Positions 7,687-15,804 of a DNA stretch of 64,000 nucleotides are shown in pieces (the first letter of the stretch is position 1; every line of letters starts with the position of its first letter). The notes under the pieces are model-generated. The model saw nothing but the letters and a program-made list of their open reading frames with translations. It was not told the DNA's origin and made no database searches. Source of the stretch: Ensifer adhaerens (GTDB lineage Bacteria > Pseudomonadota > Alphaproteobacteria > Rhizobiales > Rhizobiaceae); NCBI RefSeq assembly GCF_002940685.1, contig NZ_PNFP01000016.1, forward strand, positions 124,001 to 188,000. The letters run 5' to 3'. The translations under genes and the position numbers were made by a program.

Positions 7687-8955
7687 TTATCCGCTCATGG
7701 CAACAGTTCCCGCCTGGGCCCGCAGACGCGCCGCGAGCATCGCCGACACGGTGAATGTCCGGCCTTTTGCCCGACGCGTCAGGTCACGCAGATATCCCCC
7801 GGCGGAATGGATGTGCTCGGACCGTTCGAGCAGGCACGCGAGCACTGTCGCGGTCGTTTGTGGACCAAGCACCGCGCAGGCCTCGTGGTAGGCCTCGGTG
7901 CTGATGCCGAGCATCGTGCTGACGACGTTTGCCGCAGCAAACATGTCGCGCCAGCTGCCGATGCGCCCCGTCGGCCCATAGTCTCGGATCTGAGGGCACG
8001 CCTTCAGGACCACCGGCAGCGTGGTGAGATGTTCGTGCAGGCGGGCAGGGGAGGGCGACGGTGGGGTCCCCGCGACAATGTCATCATCGGCGTTGCATTG
8101 CGTCTCGGCGGCGGCCTCAGCCGAAATTTCCCGGTCAGACCGTTCACAAGCGATTTCAGATTCAGATTGATAATCGGATTCTGAATTCTGTATGTGCCGC
8201 TCATTCTGGCGTTCATTGGCAGCCGTATTCTGCGTTTTCAGCAAGTTTTCCAGATAATTAGTCAGATCGTCGCGAAGGACGGAAAGAAGGCCGAGCGCGC
8301 GCTCCACGTCGGTGATCGACGGCTTGCGTGAAAGGGCCATATAGACGGTCTGGCATTGCATGTCTGCCTCATCCGCCCGTGCGATATCGGACGGACGCAG
8401 GAGTTCGACGAGCTTGACGACGTCACGGCGGCAAAGGCTTAAGCGCTCGCGCATCATCTGCAGGTAACGACGATCGGCTTCCAGCCGCGCCGCTTCCCGA
8501 GTGAACTCGGACGCTCGCGTCAGCATCGGTGCGAGGTCGAAGCCAAAGGCCTGGCCGATGGCGCCCTTGCGGTCGCGCCGGGCGTAACGCTTGCCGTTGG
8601 GGCTGTCGCGCCGCAGGATGAGGCCGGCCTCGACGAGGGCCGTCAGATGCCGCCTCAGCGTCGTTTCGGCCATGCCATGCGTGCGGAGGGAAAGCTGCGC
8701 ATTCGATGGAAACACGACGAGCCCGGCGGACGGGTCGAGTTCAGCTTTCGGATAGAAAGACAGCAGTGCATTGAGCACCGCAAGCGAACGGTCGGAAACC
8801 CCAAGGCCTGTCTTGGCGGCGCATACCGTTCGAAACAATTTCCACTTGTCGACGCTCCCGTCGTCGACGGCCGGTGCGCTGGAAAGTTGGTGTGCCAACA
8901 TCCCAAGCGTCATCGACCGCCGCCCGAAGGGCGTCGTGACAATCCCACGATCCAT
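7687..8955 (-). CDS. repC: replication initiator RepC
   Basis: This 422-residue initiator belongs to the repABC family. The N-terminal RP-C domain opens with the typical GIVTTPFGRRSMTLGMLAHQ, followed by the winged-helix DNA-binding part (AETTLRRHLTALVEAGLILRRDSPNGKRYA, about 95-125). A variable, polar linker lies around 245-290. The C-terminal domain ends with HIHSAGGYLRDLTRRAKGRTFTVSAML. RepC binds and opens the origin, which in this family lies inside the repC coding sequence itself. ATG 8955 is preferred because AAGGTG lies 6 bases upstream; an in-frame TTG at 8973 is less likely. Expression is limited by the counter-transcribed RNA encoded in the repB-repC gap. Confidence 0.97.
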   Translation of the reverse strand: MDRGIVTTPFGRRSMTLGMLAHQLSSAPAVDDGSVDKWKLFRTVCAAKTGLGVSDRSLAVLNALLSFYPKAELDPSAGLVVFPSNAQLSLRTHGMAETTLRRHLTALVEAGLILRRDSPNGKRYARRDRKGAIGQAFGFDLAPMLTRASEFTREAARLEADRRYLQMMRERLSLCRRDVVKLVELLRPSDIARADEADMQCQTVYMALSRKPSITDVERALGLLSVLRDDLTNYLENLLKTQNTAANERQNERHIQNSESDYQSESEIACERSDREISAEAAAETQCNADDDIVAGTPPSPSPARLHEHLTTLPVVLKACPQIRDYGPTGRIGSWRDMFAAANVVSTMLGISTEAYHEACAVLGPQTTATVLACLLERSEHIHSAGGYLRDLTRRAKGRTFTVSAMLAARLRAQAGTVAMSG

Positions 8956-9013
8956 TTTCTTCACCTTTTCCAAGGCAAAAGAAATCCGTTCGCCGAAACG
9001 ACGTTGAAAACTC

Positions 9014-9042
9014 TTGACACCGATTCGCGGAAATGGGATTCT
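9014..9042 (+). promoter_or_regulatory. promoter for the repABC counter-transcribed RNA
   Basis: A perfect -35 TTGACA (9014-9019) and a weak -10 GATTCT (9037-9042) are separated by 17 bases. They point rightward, opposite to repABC, into the hairpin at 9064-9093. This matches the usual position of the ctRNA promoter. Confidence 0.6.
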
Positions 9043-9048
9043 CTAGTT

Positions 9049-9098
9049 GCTACACGAGAGAAGGGTTTCCGCAGCGCTAGTCGTTCGGAAGCCTTTTT
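9049..9098 (+). ncRNA. counter-transcribed RNA (incA / ctRNA) in the repB-repC gap
   Basis: The repB-repC spacer (154 bases) contains a small rightward transcription unit. A strong -35 box is followed about 30 bases later by a terminator hairpin, GGTTTCCG (9064-9071) / CGGAAGCC (9086-9093), with TTTTTCTTTT after it. The predicted RNA is about 50 nt. In repABC replicons this antisense RNA pairs with the repC leader and blocks repC expression, so it sets copy number and incompatibility. The ends are approximate, since the start is placed 7 bases after the -10. Confidence 0.75.
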
Positions 9099-9109
9099 CT
9101 TTTGCTCAG

Positions 9110-10111
9110 TTAGTCTCCTGTTTCCTCTTGATATTCGAGGTACAGAGATTTGAGCCTCTGCCTCACGAAATCTGCAAAGCCGGGTGCCGTCTTGCTGTTG
9201 AAGGCAAGCGTCGTCTCTCCGTCCGTTTCACGGATACGCACCGGGGTTGTGTTGTCCGGCGCCAGCCATGGGATCGGCTTGGCGCGCGCCTTGGTGGCGC
9301 TCAAGAAGGTGCACAGAGCGTCAAAGCGCTGATCGCTGCCGGCCTTCTGAAATTCTCTGCGTTGCATGAAGGCGTCTGCGGCTTCGGGCTTGCCGTCCTG
9401 TGCGAAGAGGTCGGCGAGTTCGAACCAACGGCGCCGACCGATCGACGGTGCAGGACCGATGGCCTCGATCGCCGCAATTGGTAGCCGGCGAACAACTGAA
9501 ATCATCTTCGACAGGGCGGCTTTGTCGACGCCAAGCGCGGACATGATGATCTCGCGCGAAAACCCGCGATCCTCGAGGCGGCTGGCAAAGAGCGCGCGCT
9601 CGATGAAGGAAAGATCGGAACGCGCGTTGTTTTCCTGCCCCTGCGAGACGACCAGCTGCTCGTCGTTGAGCGTGCGGACGACGGCACGAACGCTGCTGCC
9701 GATCTCACGGGCGGCAGCGAGCCGGCGATGGCCGTAGGCGACCTGGTATCGCCCTTCGGCAGTCGGATGCGGCCGCACCAGGATCGGCACCTGTTGCCCG
9801 TGCTCTCGCATCTGATCGGCGAGGCTCAATTGGGCTTCGGCGGCAATGCCGAGGCGATCGGCGATGAAGGATGCGTCGATGAGCGCGGGATCGAGTTCGA
9901 CGACGGTCAGCCCTTCGGCGAGCTGCCGTTCGAGTTCCTGGGCGCGCTCGACCTTCTGCGTGATGTTCGACAGCGAACGGGTGATGCCGCCGACGGCAGT
10001 CGGTGGTCGCGCGCCGGCATTGAGCCCGGCGATCGGCCGGTCATTGCCCGACGCGAGGCTGGCGTCGTCGATGCGCTCGTCCGATATCGCGATCAGGTTC
10101 TTGCGGGCCAT
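9110..10111 (-). CDS. repB: plasmid partitioning protein RepB (ParB family)
   Basis: This 333-residue protein is the centromere-binding partner of RepA. It starts with MARKNLIAISDERIDD, a typical RepB N-terminus. The ParB/Srx nucleotide-binding region (about 70-160) contains the P-H-P loop (VRPHPTAEGRYQ), the GHRR box (VAYGHRRLAAARE) and ENNARSDLSFIERALF. The HTH that reads parS follows (LEDRGFSREIIMSALGVDKAALSKMISVVRRLP, about 165-200). It lies 3 bases downstream of repA in the same operon. The likely targets are the seven palindromes between 1.6 and 12.9 kb. Confidence 0.96.
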   Translation of the reverse strand: MARKNLIAISDERIDDASLASGNDRPIAGLNAGARPPTAVGGITRSLSNITQKVERAQELERQLAEGLTVVELDPALIDASFIADRLGIAAEAQLSLADQMREHGQQVPILVRPHPTAEGRYQVAYGHRRLAAAREIGSSVRAVVRTLNDEQLVVSQGQENNARSDLSFIERALFASRLEDRGFSREIIMSALGVDKAALSKMISVVRRLPIAAIEAIGPAPSIGRRRWFELADLFAQDGKPEAADAFMQRREFQKAGSDQRFDALCTFLSATKARAKPIPWLAPDNTTPVRIRETDGETTLAFNSKTAPGFADFVRQRLKSLYLEYQEETGD

Positions 10112-10114
10112 GGA

Positions 10115-11314
10115 TTACTTCCTCCCCCAGACCTTGCGGACCAGATCCTCGATCTCGCCGTTGACCAGGTTGAGCGAGTCCATGGCGCGATCATAGGTGC
10201 CGCGGACAAACTGGGAGCGCTCGACTTCGTAGAGCGTCTGCTTCGTGACGCCGGCATCCGAGATGGCCGTCGATTTCACCATGGCGTTCTGCAGCATGCG
10301 ATTGCCGAAAATGGCGCGCATGAAACCGGTCATCTGGCTCTGAGGACCGTCGTTGGGTTCGAACCGCGTTCCGAGATACCGCATCCAGTCATAGCTGGTG
10401 CGCCCGCCCGCCTTCTCGACGACGCTCATCAGCTCGCTCGTCATCGACAGGAACTGCGACATCGACATGACGTCGAGCATCTGCGGGTGCACTGTGATCA
10501 GTACCGAGGTCGCGGCGCACAGCGCCGACATGGTGAGGAAGCCGAGCTGCGGCGGGCAGTCGATGACGACGATGTCGTAGAAGCTCTCGATATCGGCGAG
10601 CACGTCGCCGATGCGGGCGAAGAAAAGGGTCTCGGCGGCCCCACCCGTCATCATCGCCTTCGGCGTTTCGTGCTCGAACTCCATGAGTTCGAGGTTGCCG
10701 GGAATGAGATGCAGGTTGGCGGTGTAGGTTGATCGCACGATGTCGGCGACCGGTCGCGGGGCGTCATAGCGGATTGCGCCATAAAGCGTTTCGCCTTCGC
10801 CGACATCCAGTTCCGGCTGGTGGCCGAACAGGGCAGAAAGCGAGGCCTGCGGATCGAGATCGATCGCGAGGGTGCGATAGCCGCGGAGCGCCAGATATTG
10901 GGCGAGATGGGCGGCTGTCGTCGTCTTTGCAGACCCGCCCTTGAAGTTCATGACGGACAGCACCTGCAGCTTTTCATCGCCGCGCCGGTGCGGGACATAC
11001 TTGCCCGACTTGCCGCCATCGTCGAGAACGCGACGGATGCGTTCTATGTCAGAAACCGCATACAGGCGCCGACCGTTTGACAAGGGCGCCGGGCCGTGGC
11101 CCTCTGAAGCCACCTGCCTCAGGTAGCCTTCGCCGATTCCGATGAAGGCGGCCGCCTCGGCAGGGCTGAAGAGGCGCATCTGCTTTTGTGCCTGCGGGGG
11201 GAAGATTTTCTTCTGGTGCTGCTGCAACTGATGGGCAAGCTCCAAAGCATCGGCAGCCAGAAGCGTCGGCAGATGCTCCTGTACGTCCTGGCTTTGAATT
11301 TTTTGCTGCAGCAT
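10115..11314 (-). CDS. repA: plasmid partitioning ATPase RepA (ParA family)
   Basis: This 399-residue protein begins with an N-terminal HTH-like domain (FSPAEAAAFIGIGEGYLRQVASEG, about 45-70). It continues with a deviant Walker A motif (MNFKGGSAKTTTAAHLA, near 120), the ParA IDLDPQASLS motif and DIVVIDCPPQLG (near 235-250). RepA drives plasmid segregation with RepB and represses the repABC promoter. ATG 11314 is chosen because GGGGA lies 5 bases upstream and the length fits the family; an in-frame ATG at 11347 would add 11 residues without a ribosome site. Repeated TGCGCA at 11331 and 11360 flanks the likely promoter and may belong to the RepA operator. Confidence 0.97.
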   Translation of the reverse strand: MLQQKIQSQDVQEHLPTLLAADALELAHQLQQHQKKIFPPQAQKQMRLFSPAEAAAFIGIGEGYLRQVASEGHGPAPLSNGRRLYAVSDIERIRRVLDDGGKSGKYVPHRRGDEKLQVLSVMNFKGGSAKTTTAAHLAQYLALRGYRTLAIDLDPQASLSALFGHQPELDVGEGETLYGAIRYDAPRPVADIVRSTYTANLHLIPGNLELMEFEHETPKAMMTGGAAETLFFARIGDVLADIESFYDIVVIDCPPQLGFLTMSALCAATSVLITVHPQMLDVMSMSQFLSMTSELMSVVEKAGGRTSYDWMRYLGTRFEPNDGPQSQMTGFMRAIFGNRMLQNAMVKSTAISDAGVTKQTLYEVERSQFVRGTYDRAMDSLNLVNGEIEDLVRKVWGRK

Positions 11315-11463
11315 TGATATCCCCGAAAACTGCGCAAAAATCGTCATATCCGGACAATATGCGCAGATGCACTATGCTCCGATTCGGCGCGGTTTTACAA
11401 ATGCATAGCGTTTTGGCCGATGGGCCGCTCTGGCGCGCGAAGGGAGCTGGCGCGGCCCGTTGG

Positions 11464-11479
11464 GTTGTCCGCGGACAAC
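11464..11479. promoter_or_regulatory. parS: parS-like site 5, second class (GTTGTCCGCGGACAAC)
   Basis: This is a perfect 16-bp palindrome that fits GTTNNCNGCNGNNAAC but has a different core (TCCGCGGA) from sites 1-4 and 6. The same 16 bases recur at 12878. It lies 150 bases upstream of repA. Confidence 0.7.
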
Positions 11480-11507
11480 TGCCGTAAAGGCATCAAACCA
11501 TCCTCAA

Positions 11508-11565
11508 TTAAATCATAGATTTAATAGACTATTGACAGCCGATCCGATTGTGTCAGGATTGTGTC
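11508..11565. promoter_or_regulatory. AT-rich palindromes and 9-bp direct repeats upstream of repA
   Basis: Three elements stack within 58 bases. There is a 17-bp palindrome TTAAATC-ATA-GATTTAA (11508-11524) and an 11-bp palindrome AATAG-A-CTATT (11523-11533). Tandem GATTGTGTC repeats occur at 11546 and 11557. A TTGACA at 11532 could be a rightward -35 box. The density of symmetry suggests regulator binding between repA and the divergent small gene. Confidence 0.45.
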
Positions 11566-11592
11566 CAGTAGCGATCGGACGCACGGAGCTTC

Positions 11593-11799
11593 ATGATGTT
11601 CTATCTCGGCGGTATGACCCTCGGCTATCTTGCGCCGCCCCCGCCCAAGGCGGCGAAGACAAAACGGCTGGCCGGAGCGGATGTCGAAGTCGCGACGGCC
11701 GCCGACAGGACGGCGTGCGAAGACGCCGATCGCAATCAGGCCGATCGCAATCAGGAATGGGCGCGCGCATTCCTGACACCCTGGCACCTCCTCTACTGA
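11593..11799 (+). CDS. possible small protein, unknown function
   Basis: This 68-residue frame begins with two ATG codons after CGGAGCTTC (a weak ribosome site). It has a hydrophobic start (MMFYLGGMTLGYLAPPPP), a charged middle with a short internal repeat (DRNQADRNQ) and no recognisable domain. It is divergent from repA and sits behind the palindrome cluster. It may be real or chance; I do not know the family. Confidence 0.35.
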   Translation: MMFYLGGMTLGYLAPPPPKAAKTKRLAGADVEVATAADRTACEDADRNQADRNQEWARAFLTPWHLLY

Positions 11800-11833
11800 G
11801 GATCGCAAGGAGGGCGTAACGCGCAGGCGAAAC

Positions 11834-11849
11834 GTTGACAGCTGTCAAC
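11834..11849. promoter_or_regulatory. parS: parS-like partition site 6 (GTTGACAGCTGTCAAC)
   Basis: This is a perfect palindrome identical to sites 1-3. It lies 89 bases before the start of the HutC-type gene, in its likely promoter. Confidence 0.8.
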
Positions 11850-11937
11850 GGCGAGAGCGCTTTCTACCGTCGTGGAAAAGCGTGATTGTGAGAGAGAAGG
11901 GCTGTTTCGCGGCTGCGAATTGATTAAGTTCGCTGTC

Positions 11938-12717
11938 ATGGACACCAAGCACGATCGATCCGTTTCAAGTGACCCGCCCGCTAGCGGGGCCGACAATCAG
12001 GGACAGGCGCTGTCGCTGCACCAGCGCATCCTCGGTGACGTCGAAGGGCGCATTCTTTCCGGCGAGTGGCCGCCCGGGCACCGTATCCCGTTTGAACACG
12101 AACTGACCGAGCAATACGACTGCTCGCGCATGACCGTGAACAAGGCGCTGACAGAACTCGTCAAGCGCGGACTGATCGAGCGGCGCCGCAAGTCGGGAAG
12201 CTACGTTACCTTTCCGCAGGTCCAGTCCGCCGTCATGGAGATCCACGACGTCAAGCTCGAAGTTCAGTCGCTGGGGCTAGACTACAGTTTCCGCGTGGAC
12301 GAGCGAAAGGTGCGCAAGGTCGAGGGCAGGGATCGCGAGCGACTGGATCTTCCGACTGCGAGCAAGCTGCTGGACGTGACATGCCGGCATTTTGCCGGCA
12401 CGCGTCCCTTCTGCTTCGAGGAACGGTTGATCAGCCTTGCTGCCGTTCCGGAGGCGGAGGAGGAACTGTTCGAGGCGGCGGCGCCCGGTTCGTGGTTGCT
12501 CGGCAAGGTGCCGTGGAGTACGGCCGAACATCGCATTCGCGCGGTGGCAGCCAGCAAATCGGCAGCGCAGGCGCTCGATATCGCCACCGGCACCGCCTGC
12601 CTGGTCATCGAGCGGCGCACCTGGAGCGGGCGGGCGCCGGTCACGCATGTGCGGCTCACCTATCCGGGCGACCGCCACGAGCTCGTTGCGCAATTCGCGC
12701 CAAGTCCGATCGGCTAA
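11938..12717 (+). CDS. hutC: GntR/HutC-type transcriptional repressor (orphan)
   Basis: This 259-residue protein has a GntR winged HTH at about residues 22-88 (LHQRILGDVEGRILSGEWPPGHRIPFEHELTEQ, followed by CSRMTVNKALTELVKRGLIERRRKSGSYV). A UTRA ligand-binding domain follows to the C-terminus (LDVTCRHFAGTRPFCFEERLI and RAPVTHVRLTYPGDRHEL). The HTH closely matches the histidine-utilisation repressor HutC, which senses urocanate. No hut catabolic genes are in the window, so the gene is an orphan here and its target is unknown. An in-frame GTG at 11872 would add 22 residues; ATG 11938 is preferred from the family start. A parS site lies in its leader. Confidence 0.85.
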   Translation: MDTKHDRSVSSDPPASGADNQGQALSLHQRILGDVEGRILSGEWPPGHRIPFEHELTEQYDCSRMTVNKALTELVKRGLIERRRKSGSYVTFPQVQSAVMEIHDVKLEVQSLGLDYSFRVDERKVRKVEGRDRERLDLPTASKLLDVTCRHFAGTRPFCFEERLISLAAVPEAEEELFEAAAPGSWLLGKVPWSTAEHRIRAVAASKSAAQALDIATGTACLVIERRTWSGRAPVTHVRLTYPGDRHELVAQFAPSPIG

Positions 12718-12877
12718 ATCATGTCGGGCCATGTGCGCAGCGGTTCGTGACGACGAACCCGCGCAATAGTGCGTCGCGCGCAGGTTTGCCTAATGCGCCT
12801 TAAGATATTGATTTGTCACATGTCGTTATCGCAGCGGCTACGCACTTTTGCGCGACATGCTCCAGTCGCGGGGATCG

Positions 12878-12893
12878 GTTGTCCGCGGACAAC
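12878..12893. promoter_or_regulatory. parS: parS-like site 7, second class (GTTGTCCGCGGACAAC)
   Basis: This is a perfect palindrome identical to the one at 11464. It lies in the 218-base gap between the convergent HutC-type and adenylate cyclase genes, 43 bases after the end of the cyclase frame. It is the rightmost member of the array. Confidence 0.7.
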
Positions 12894-12935
12894 CGATGGA
12901 TCGCACTTGCCGAGGGGAGGGCGACGCGGCGCCGA

Positions 12936-14189
12936 TTATCCTGCGGCGACGCGCAGCTTCGGTGCTGGTTCGTTGCCGGAAAAAGCGAATACCTCGATGG
13001 GTTCACCGATGCCCCTGACCGGGTAGGCGCCGAGATGCTCCATACTGGAGGCGCACCCGGCCAGCTCGACAAAGGCGCGCGACAAGAGCACCGGACGCTT
13101 GGTTTCCTTGGTCAGGCTTTCGAGCCTCGAGGCGATGTTGACGGCGGGGCCGATGACGGTGAAGTCGAGCCGGCGGCGCGAGCCGATATTGCCATACATC
13201 ACGTCGCCGACATGCACGCCGATGCCGTAGCCCAGCGGCTCGCGGCCTTTCGAGAGGTTGTCCTGGTTGAGGGCGGCGATGGCTGCCTCCGCCTCCCGGA
13301 TCGCCTGGAGCAGATTCTCCGCGGCGTCGGGGTTGCTTAGCGGAAAAATCGCCAGCAGCCCGTCGCCCATGAATTTGAGGATCTCGCCGCCATGGCGCTC
13401 GATCGGTTCCGACATGGCGTCGAAATAGGCGTTGAGGAGATCGATCACGTCGTCGCGCGGCCAGAGGTCGGAAAGCTTCGTGAAATTGCGCAGGTCGCAG
13501 ATCAGGATGGCGGCACCGACGGTGACGCCGCTGCCCCGAGTGGTGGCACCGGCAAGGATCTGTTCGCTCGCGTGCGGGCCGACATAGGTTTCGAGCAGCG
13601 TTCGGACGAAGCGGTTCTTCAGCCTGATTTCACTGACCAGTGCCAGCGCCGGGACGATTGCCGAGAGAAAGGCCAGATGCTCGTCCTCAAAGCCGCCCTT
13701 CCGGTCGGTGGTAAAGGTGACGATGTGGCGCTTGCCGAGCGTGTGCTCGAGCGGCCAGGCGATGTATTCCGTCAGCCCTTCGGCCCTGAGGTCGGCATAG
13801 AGTGAGTTCTGGGCCTGCTCTTCCGTCAAGTCCTCCAGGTTGGTTCGAACCTCCGCGCCACCGTTGTTGATCACGTAGAGCGGGCTGTTGATGTAGAGAG
13901 CAGTGTTCTGTGTGCCATAGTCGTAGAGATCGATTTCGCCCTCGGCCAGTCCCTTGCGCCACAGGATACGGGCGCCGAGCCACTGCGGATGGTTGATGCG
14001 GAAGTGCAACGTGGCGCGCGCGACGGGAACACCGGCTGCCTGCAGCCGTTCGCCCAGCTCGACAAGGATGTTGTCGATGAAGCGCTCGTTGCGCGTTTCG
14101 ATGATCAGCCAATCGAGCACGCTTTGGCGTCGGGCCGGCCAGCTGCCATCCTCAGGTGAATTCGAGACGGGCTGCGATGGGGTCTGCAT
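12936..14189 (-). CDS. class III adenylate cyclase with N-terminal sensor region
   Basis: This 417-residue soluble protein makes cAMP from ATP. The catalytic domain spans about residues 222-405. The metal-binding Asp residues are D232 (CDLRNFTKLSD) and D276 (GGEILKFMGDGLLAIF). The base-selecting pair is K272 and D342, the adenine pattern. Transition-state residues N351 and R355 (GPAVNIASRLE) are present, so it should be active. The first 200 residues resemble the conserved GAF-like region of rhizobial cyclases and carry no membrane segment. Rhizobia keep many such cyclases, often on megaplasmids. It stands alone, 145 bases from the two-component genes on the same strand. Confidence 0.93.
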   Translation of the reverse strand: MQTPSQPVSNSPEDGSWPARRQSVLDWLIIETRNERFIDNILVELGERLQAAGVPVARATLHFRINHPQWLGARILWRKGLAEGEIDLYDYGTQNTALYINSPLYVINNGGAEVRTNLEDLTEEQAQNSLYADLRAEGLTEYIAWPLEHTLGKRHIVTFTTDRKGGFEDEHLAFLSAIVPALALVSEIRLKNRFVRTLLETYVGPHASEQILAGATTRGSGVTVGAAILICDLRNFTKLSDLWPRDDVIDLLNAYFDAMSEPIERHGGEILKFMGDGLLAIFPLSNPDAAENLLQAIREAEAAIAALNQDNLSKGREPLGYGIGVHVGDVMYGNIGSRRRLDFTVIGPAVNIASRLESLTKETKRPVLLSRAFVELAGCASSMEHLGAYPVRGIGEPIEVFAFSGNEPAPKLRVAAG

Positions 14190-14334
14190 TGCTGTTCTCC
14201 ATGACGCTCGAACGGGTGAACCCGCGTAAGCCGAACGGTGTATCGCAGCAAATGTGGAGCATCAGCAGCGCCTTGATAAGGGGGCAAGCTGAAAAGCTTT
14301 TGAGAAATCTGGGCGGCATGGCCACCTGGTTCTG

Positions 14335-15804
14335 TCAGGCGATTGGAGCTGCCGGTGCTGCTGCGGGTCGAATCCTGTCGATCAGCGGCAATTGCAGGCG
14401 CACCCGGGTGCCGCGCCACGGGCCGGCGAGGATGTCGATACGGCCGCCATGGAGCCGCGCGATCTCGCGGGCGAGATTGAGGCCGAGGCCGGCGCCGGTG
14501 GAGCGGGGCCGCAATCGATAGAAAGGCTCGAAGACGCGCTCGCGTTCTTCCGCGGGAATGCCGGGACCTTCGTCGTGGATTTCGAGCCCGCCGGCGCCAT
14601 CGACGAGCACGGTGATGGTGCCGGCGCCGCCGCCATGTTCGATGGCATTGCGCAGGAGGTTGGCGACAGCCTGTTCGATCTGCCGCGGGCGCGCGGCTAC
14701 CAAAGCGGCCGGCGCTTCGGCTTCGAATGCCAGCTCGTAGCCGGCTTCGAACGCCAGCGGCGCGAAGTCCGCCGCGATCGCCTTCCCGAGAGAAACGAGG
14801 TCCACCGTCTCGACCGGTCCGCCGGCCTGTTCGAGGACCTGCCGGTCAAGAAGCTGCTGGGCGAGATGCGAAAGGCGCTCGATATCCAACCTCAGGCGGG
14901 TGGTCTCAGGATCTTCCTGCAAGAGCTCGGCGCGGGTCCGCAGGATCGCGATCGGGGTGCGCAACTCATGCGCCGCATCGGTCAGGAAGCGGTTGCGCTG
15001 GTCGTATCCTTCTCCAAGCCGCGCCAAGGCCCTGTTGAAGGCTTGCACCAGAGGAGCGATTTCGGTCGGCACCTCCTCGGTTTCGAGCTGGACAGCGCGA
15101 TTGTCGATGTCGATGCGCCCCGCCTGGTCGGCGGTCGAGACGAGGCTTTCGAGCGAGCGGCGCACGACGGCCGGCGTCGTCAGCAGGGTGGAGACGCCCA
15201 TGACCAGAACGATTGGCAACAGGAAACAAAGGACGACGAGGACGAGCGTCGGCATGACCTCCATCCAGGCTGTCCTGCCGTCGAGGTCTCGTGCCATGTC
15301 GACATTGATGCTGATCTGCACGTCCAAGGGCCCATTGTCGCGCCGGGAAGAGACGGTCGCGGCAAGGATCTGGACCCGGCCGGCTTCGGTCTCGATATTC
15401 TGGAGGACCGCGTCCGGCAACGTTCCGCCTTCCTCGAAGAGCAATTTTGCCCCCTCGACGCGTCGGAGCAGATCATCGCCGGCTTCCTCGTAGGGGGCAG
15501 GGACGCTTCCGTAGTGCACGACCTGGCCGGCGCCGTCCCGGACGACGTACCAGAGATTGGGGTAGGATTGGCGAAGCTCGCGCAGTTCCTCGGTATCGCG
15601 CACGATCAGCGCGCCGGTCGCGTCGCGCCCGACGGCGCGGACGAGGACATCGGCGGCAGCTTCGTTGTCGACGAGGAGACGCGGCTGGGCGATGAACACG
15701 GCCAGAAAAAGCAGGCCGATGAAGACGCACAACGTGGCTGCCTGCAAAAGGATCAGCCGACGAACGAGCACCCATTGCAGCGAGCGCGGACGGGCCTTGG
15801 TCAT
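14335..15804 (-). CDS. sensor histidine kinase (HisKA type)
   Basis: This 489-residue inner-membrane kinase has transmembrane segments at about residues 17-39 and 183-208. They bracket a periplasmic sensing region of roughly 140 residues. A HAMP-like stretch follows, then the phospho-acceptor H279 in DAAHELRTPIA, and HATPase boxes N (NLLRNAIEHGG), G1 (IHDEGPGIP), F (FEPFYRL) and G2 (GAGLGLNLAREIA). Its start overlaps the response regulator stop by 4 bases (ATGA), so the pair is translated together. The signal is unknown. Confidence 0.93.
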   Translation of the reverse strand: MTKARPRSLQWVLVRRLILLQAATLCVFIGLLFLAVFIAQPRLLVDNEAAADVLVRAVGRDATGALIVRDTEELRELRQSYPNLWYVVRDGAGQVVHYGSVPAPYEEAGDDLLRRVEGAKLLFEEGGTLPDAVLQNIETEAGRVQILAATVSSRRDNGPLDVQISINVDMARDLDGRTAWMEVMPTLVLVVLCFLLPIVLVMGVSTLLTTPAVVRRSLESLVSTADQAGRIDIDNRAVQLETEEVPTEIAPLVQAFNRALARLGEGYDQRNRFLTDAAHELRTPIAILRTRAELLQEDPETTRLRLDIERLSHLAQQLLDRQVLEQAGGPVETVDLVSLGKAIAADFAPLAFEAGYELAFEAEAPAALVAARPRQIEQAVANLLRNAIEHGGGAGTITVLVDGAGGLEIHDEGPGIPAEERERVFEPFYRLRPRSTGAGLGLNLAREIARLHGGRIDILAGPWRGTRVRLQLPLIDRIRPAAAPAAPIA

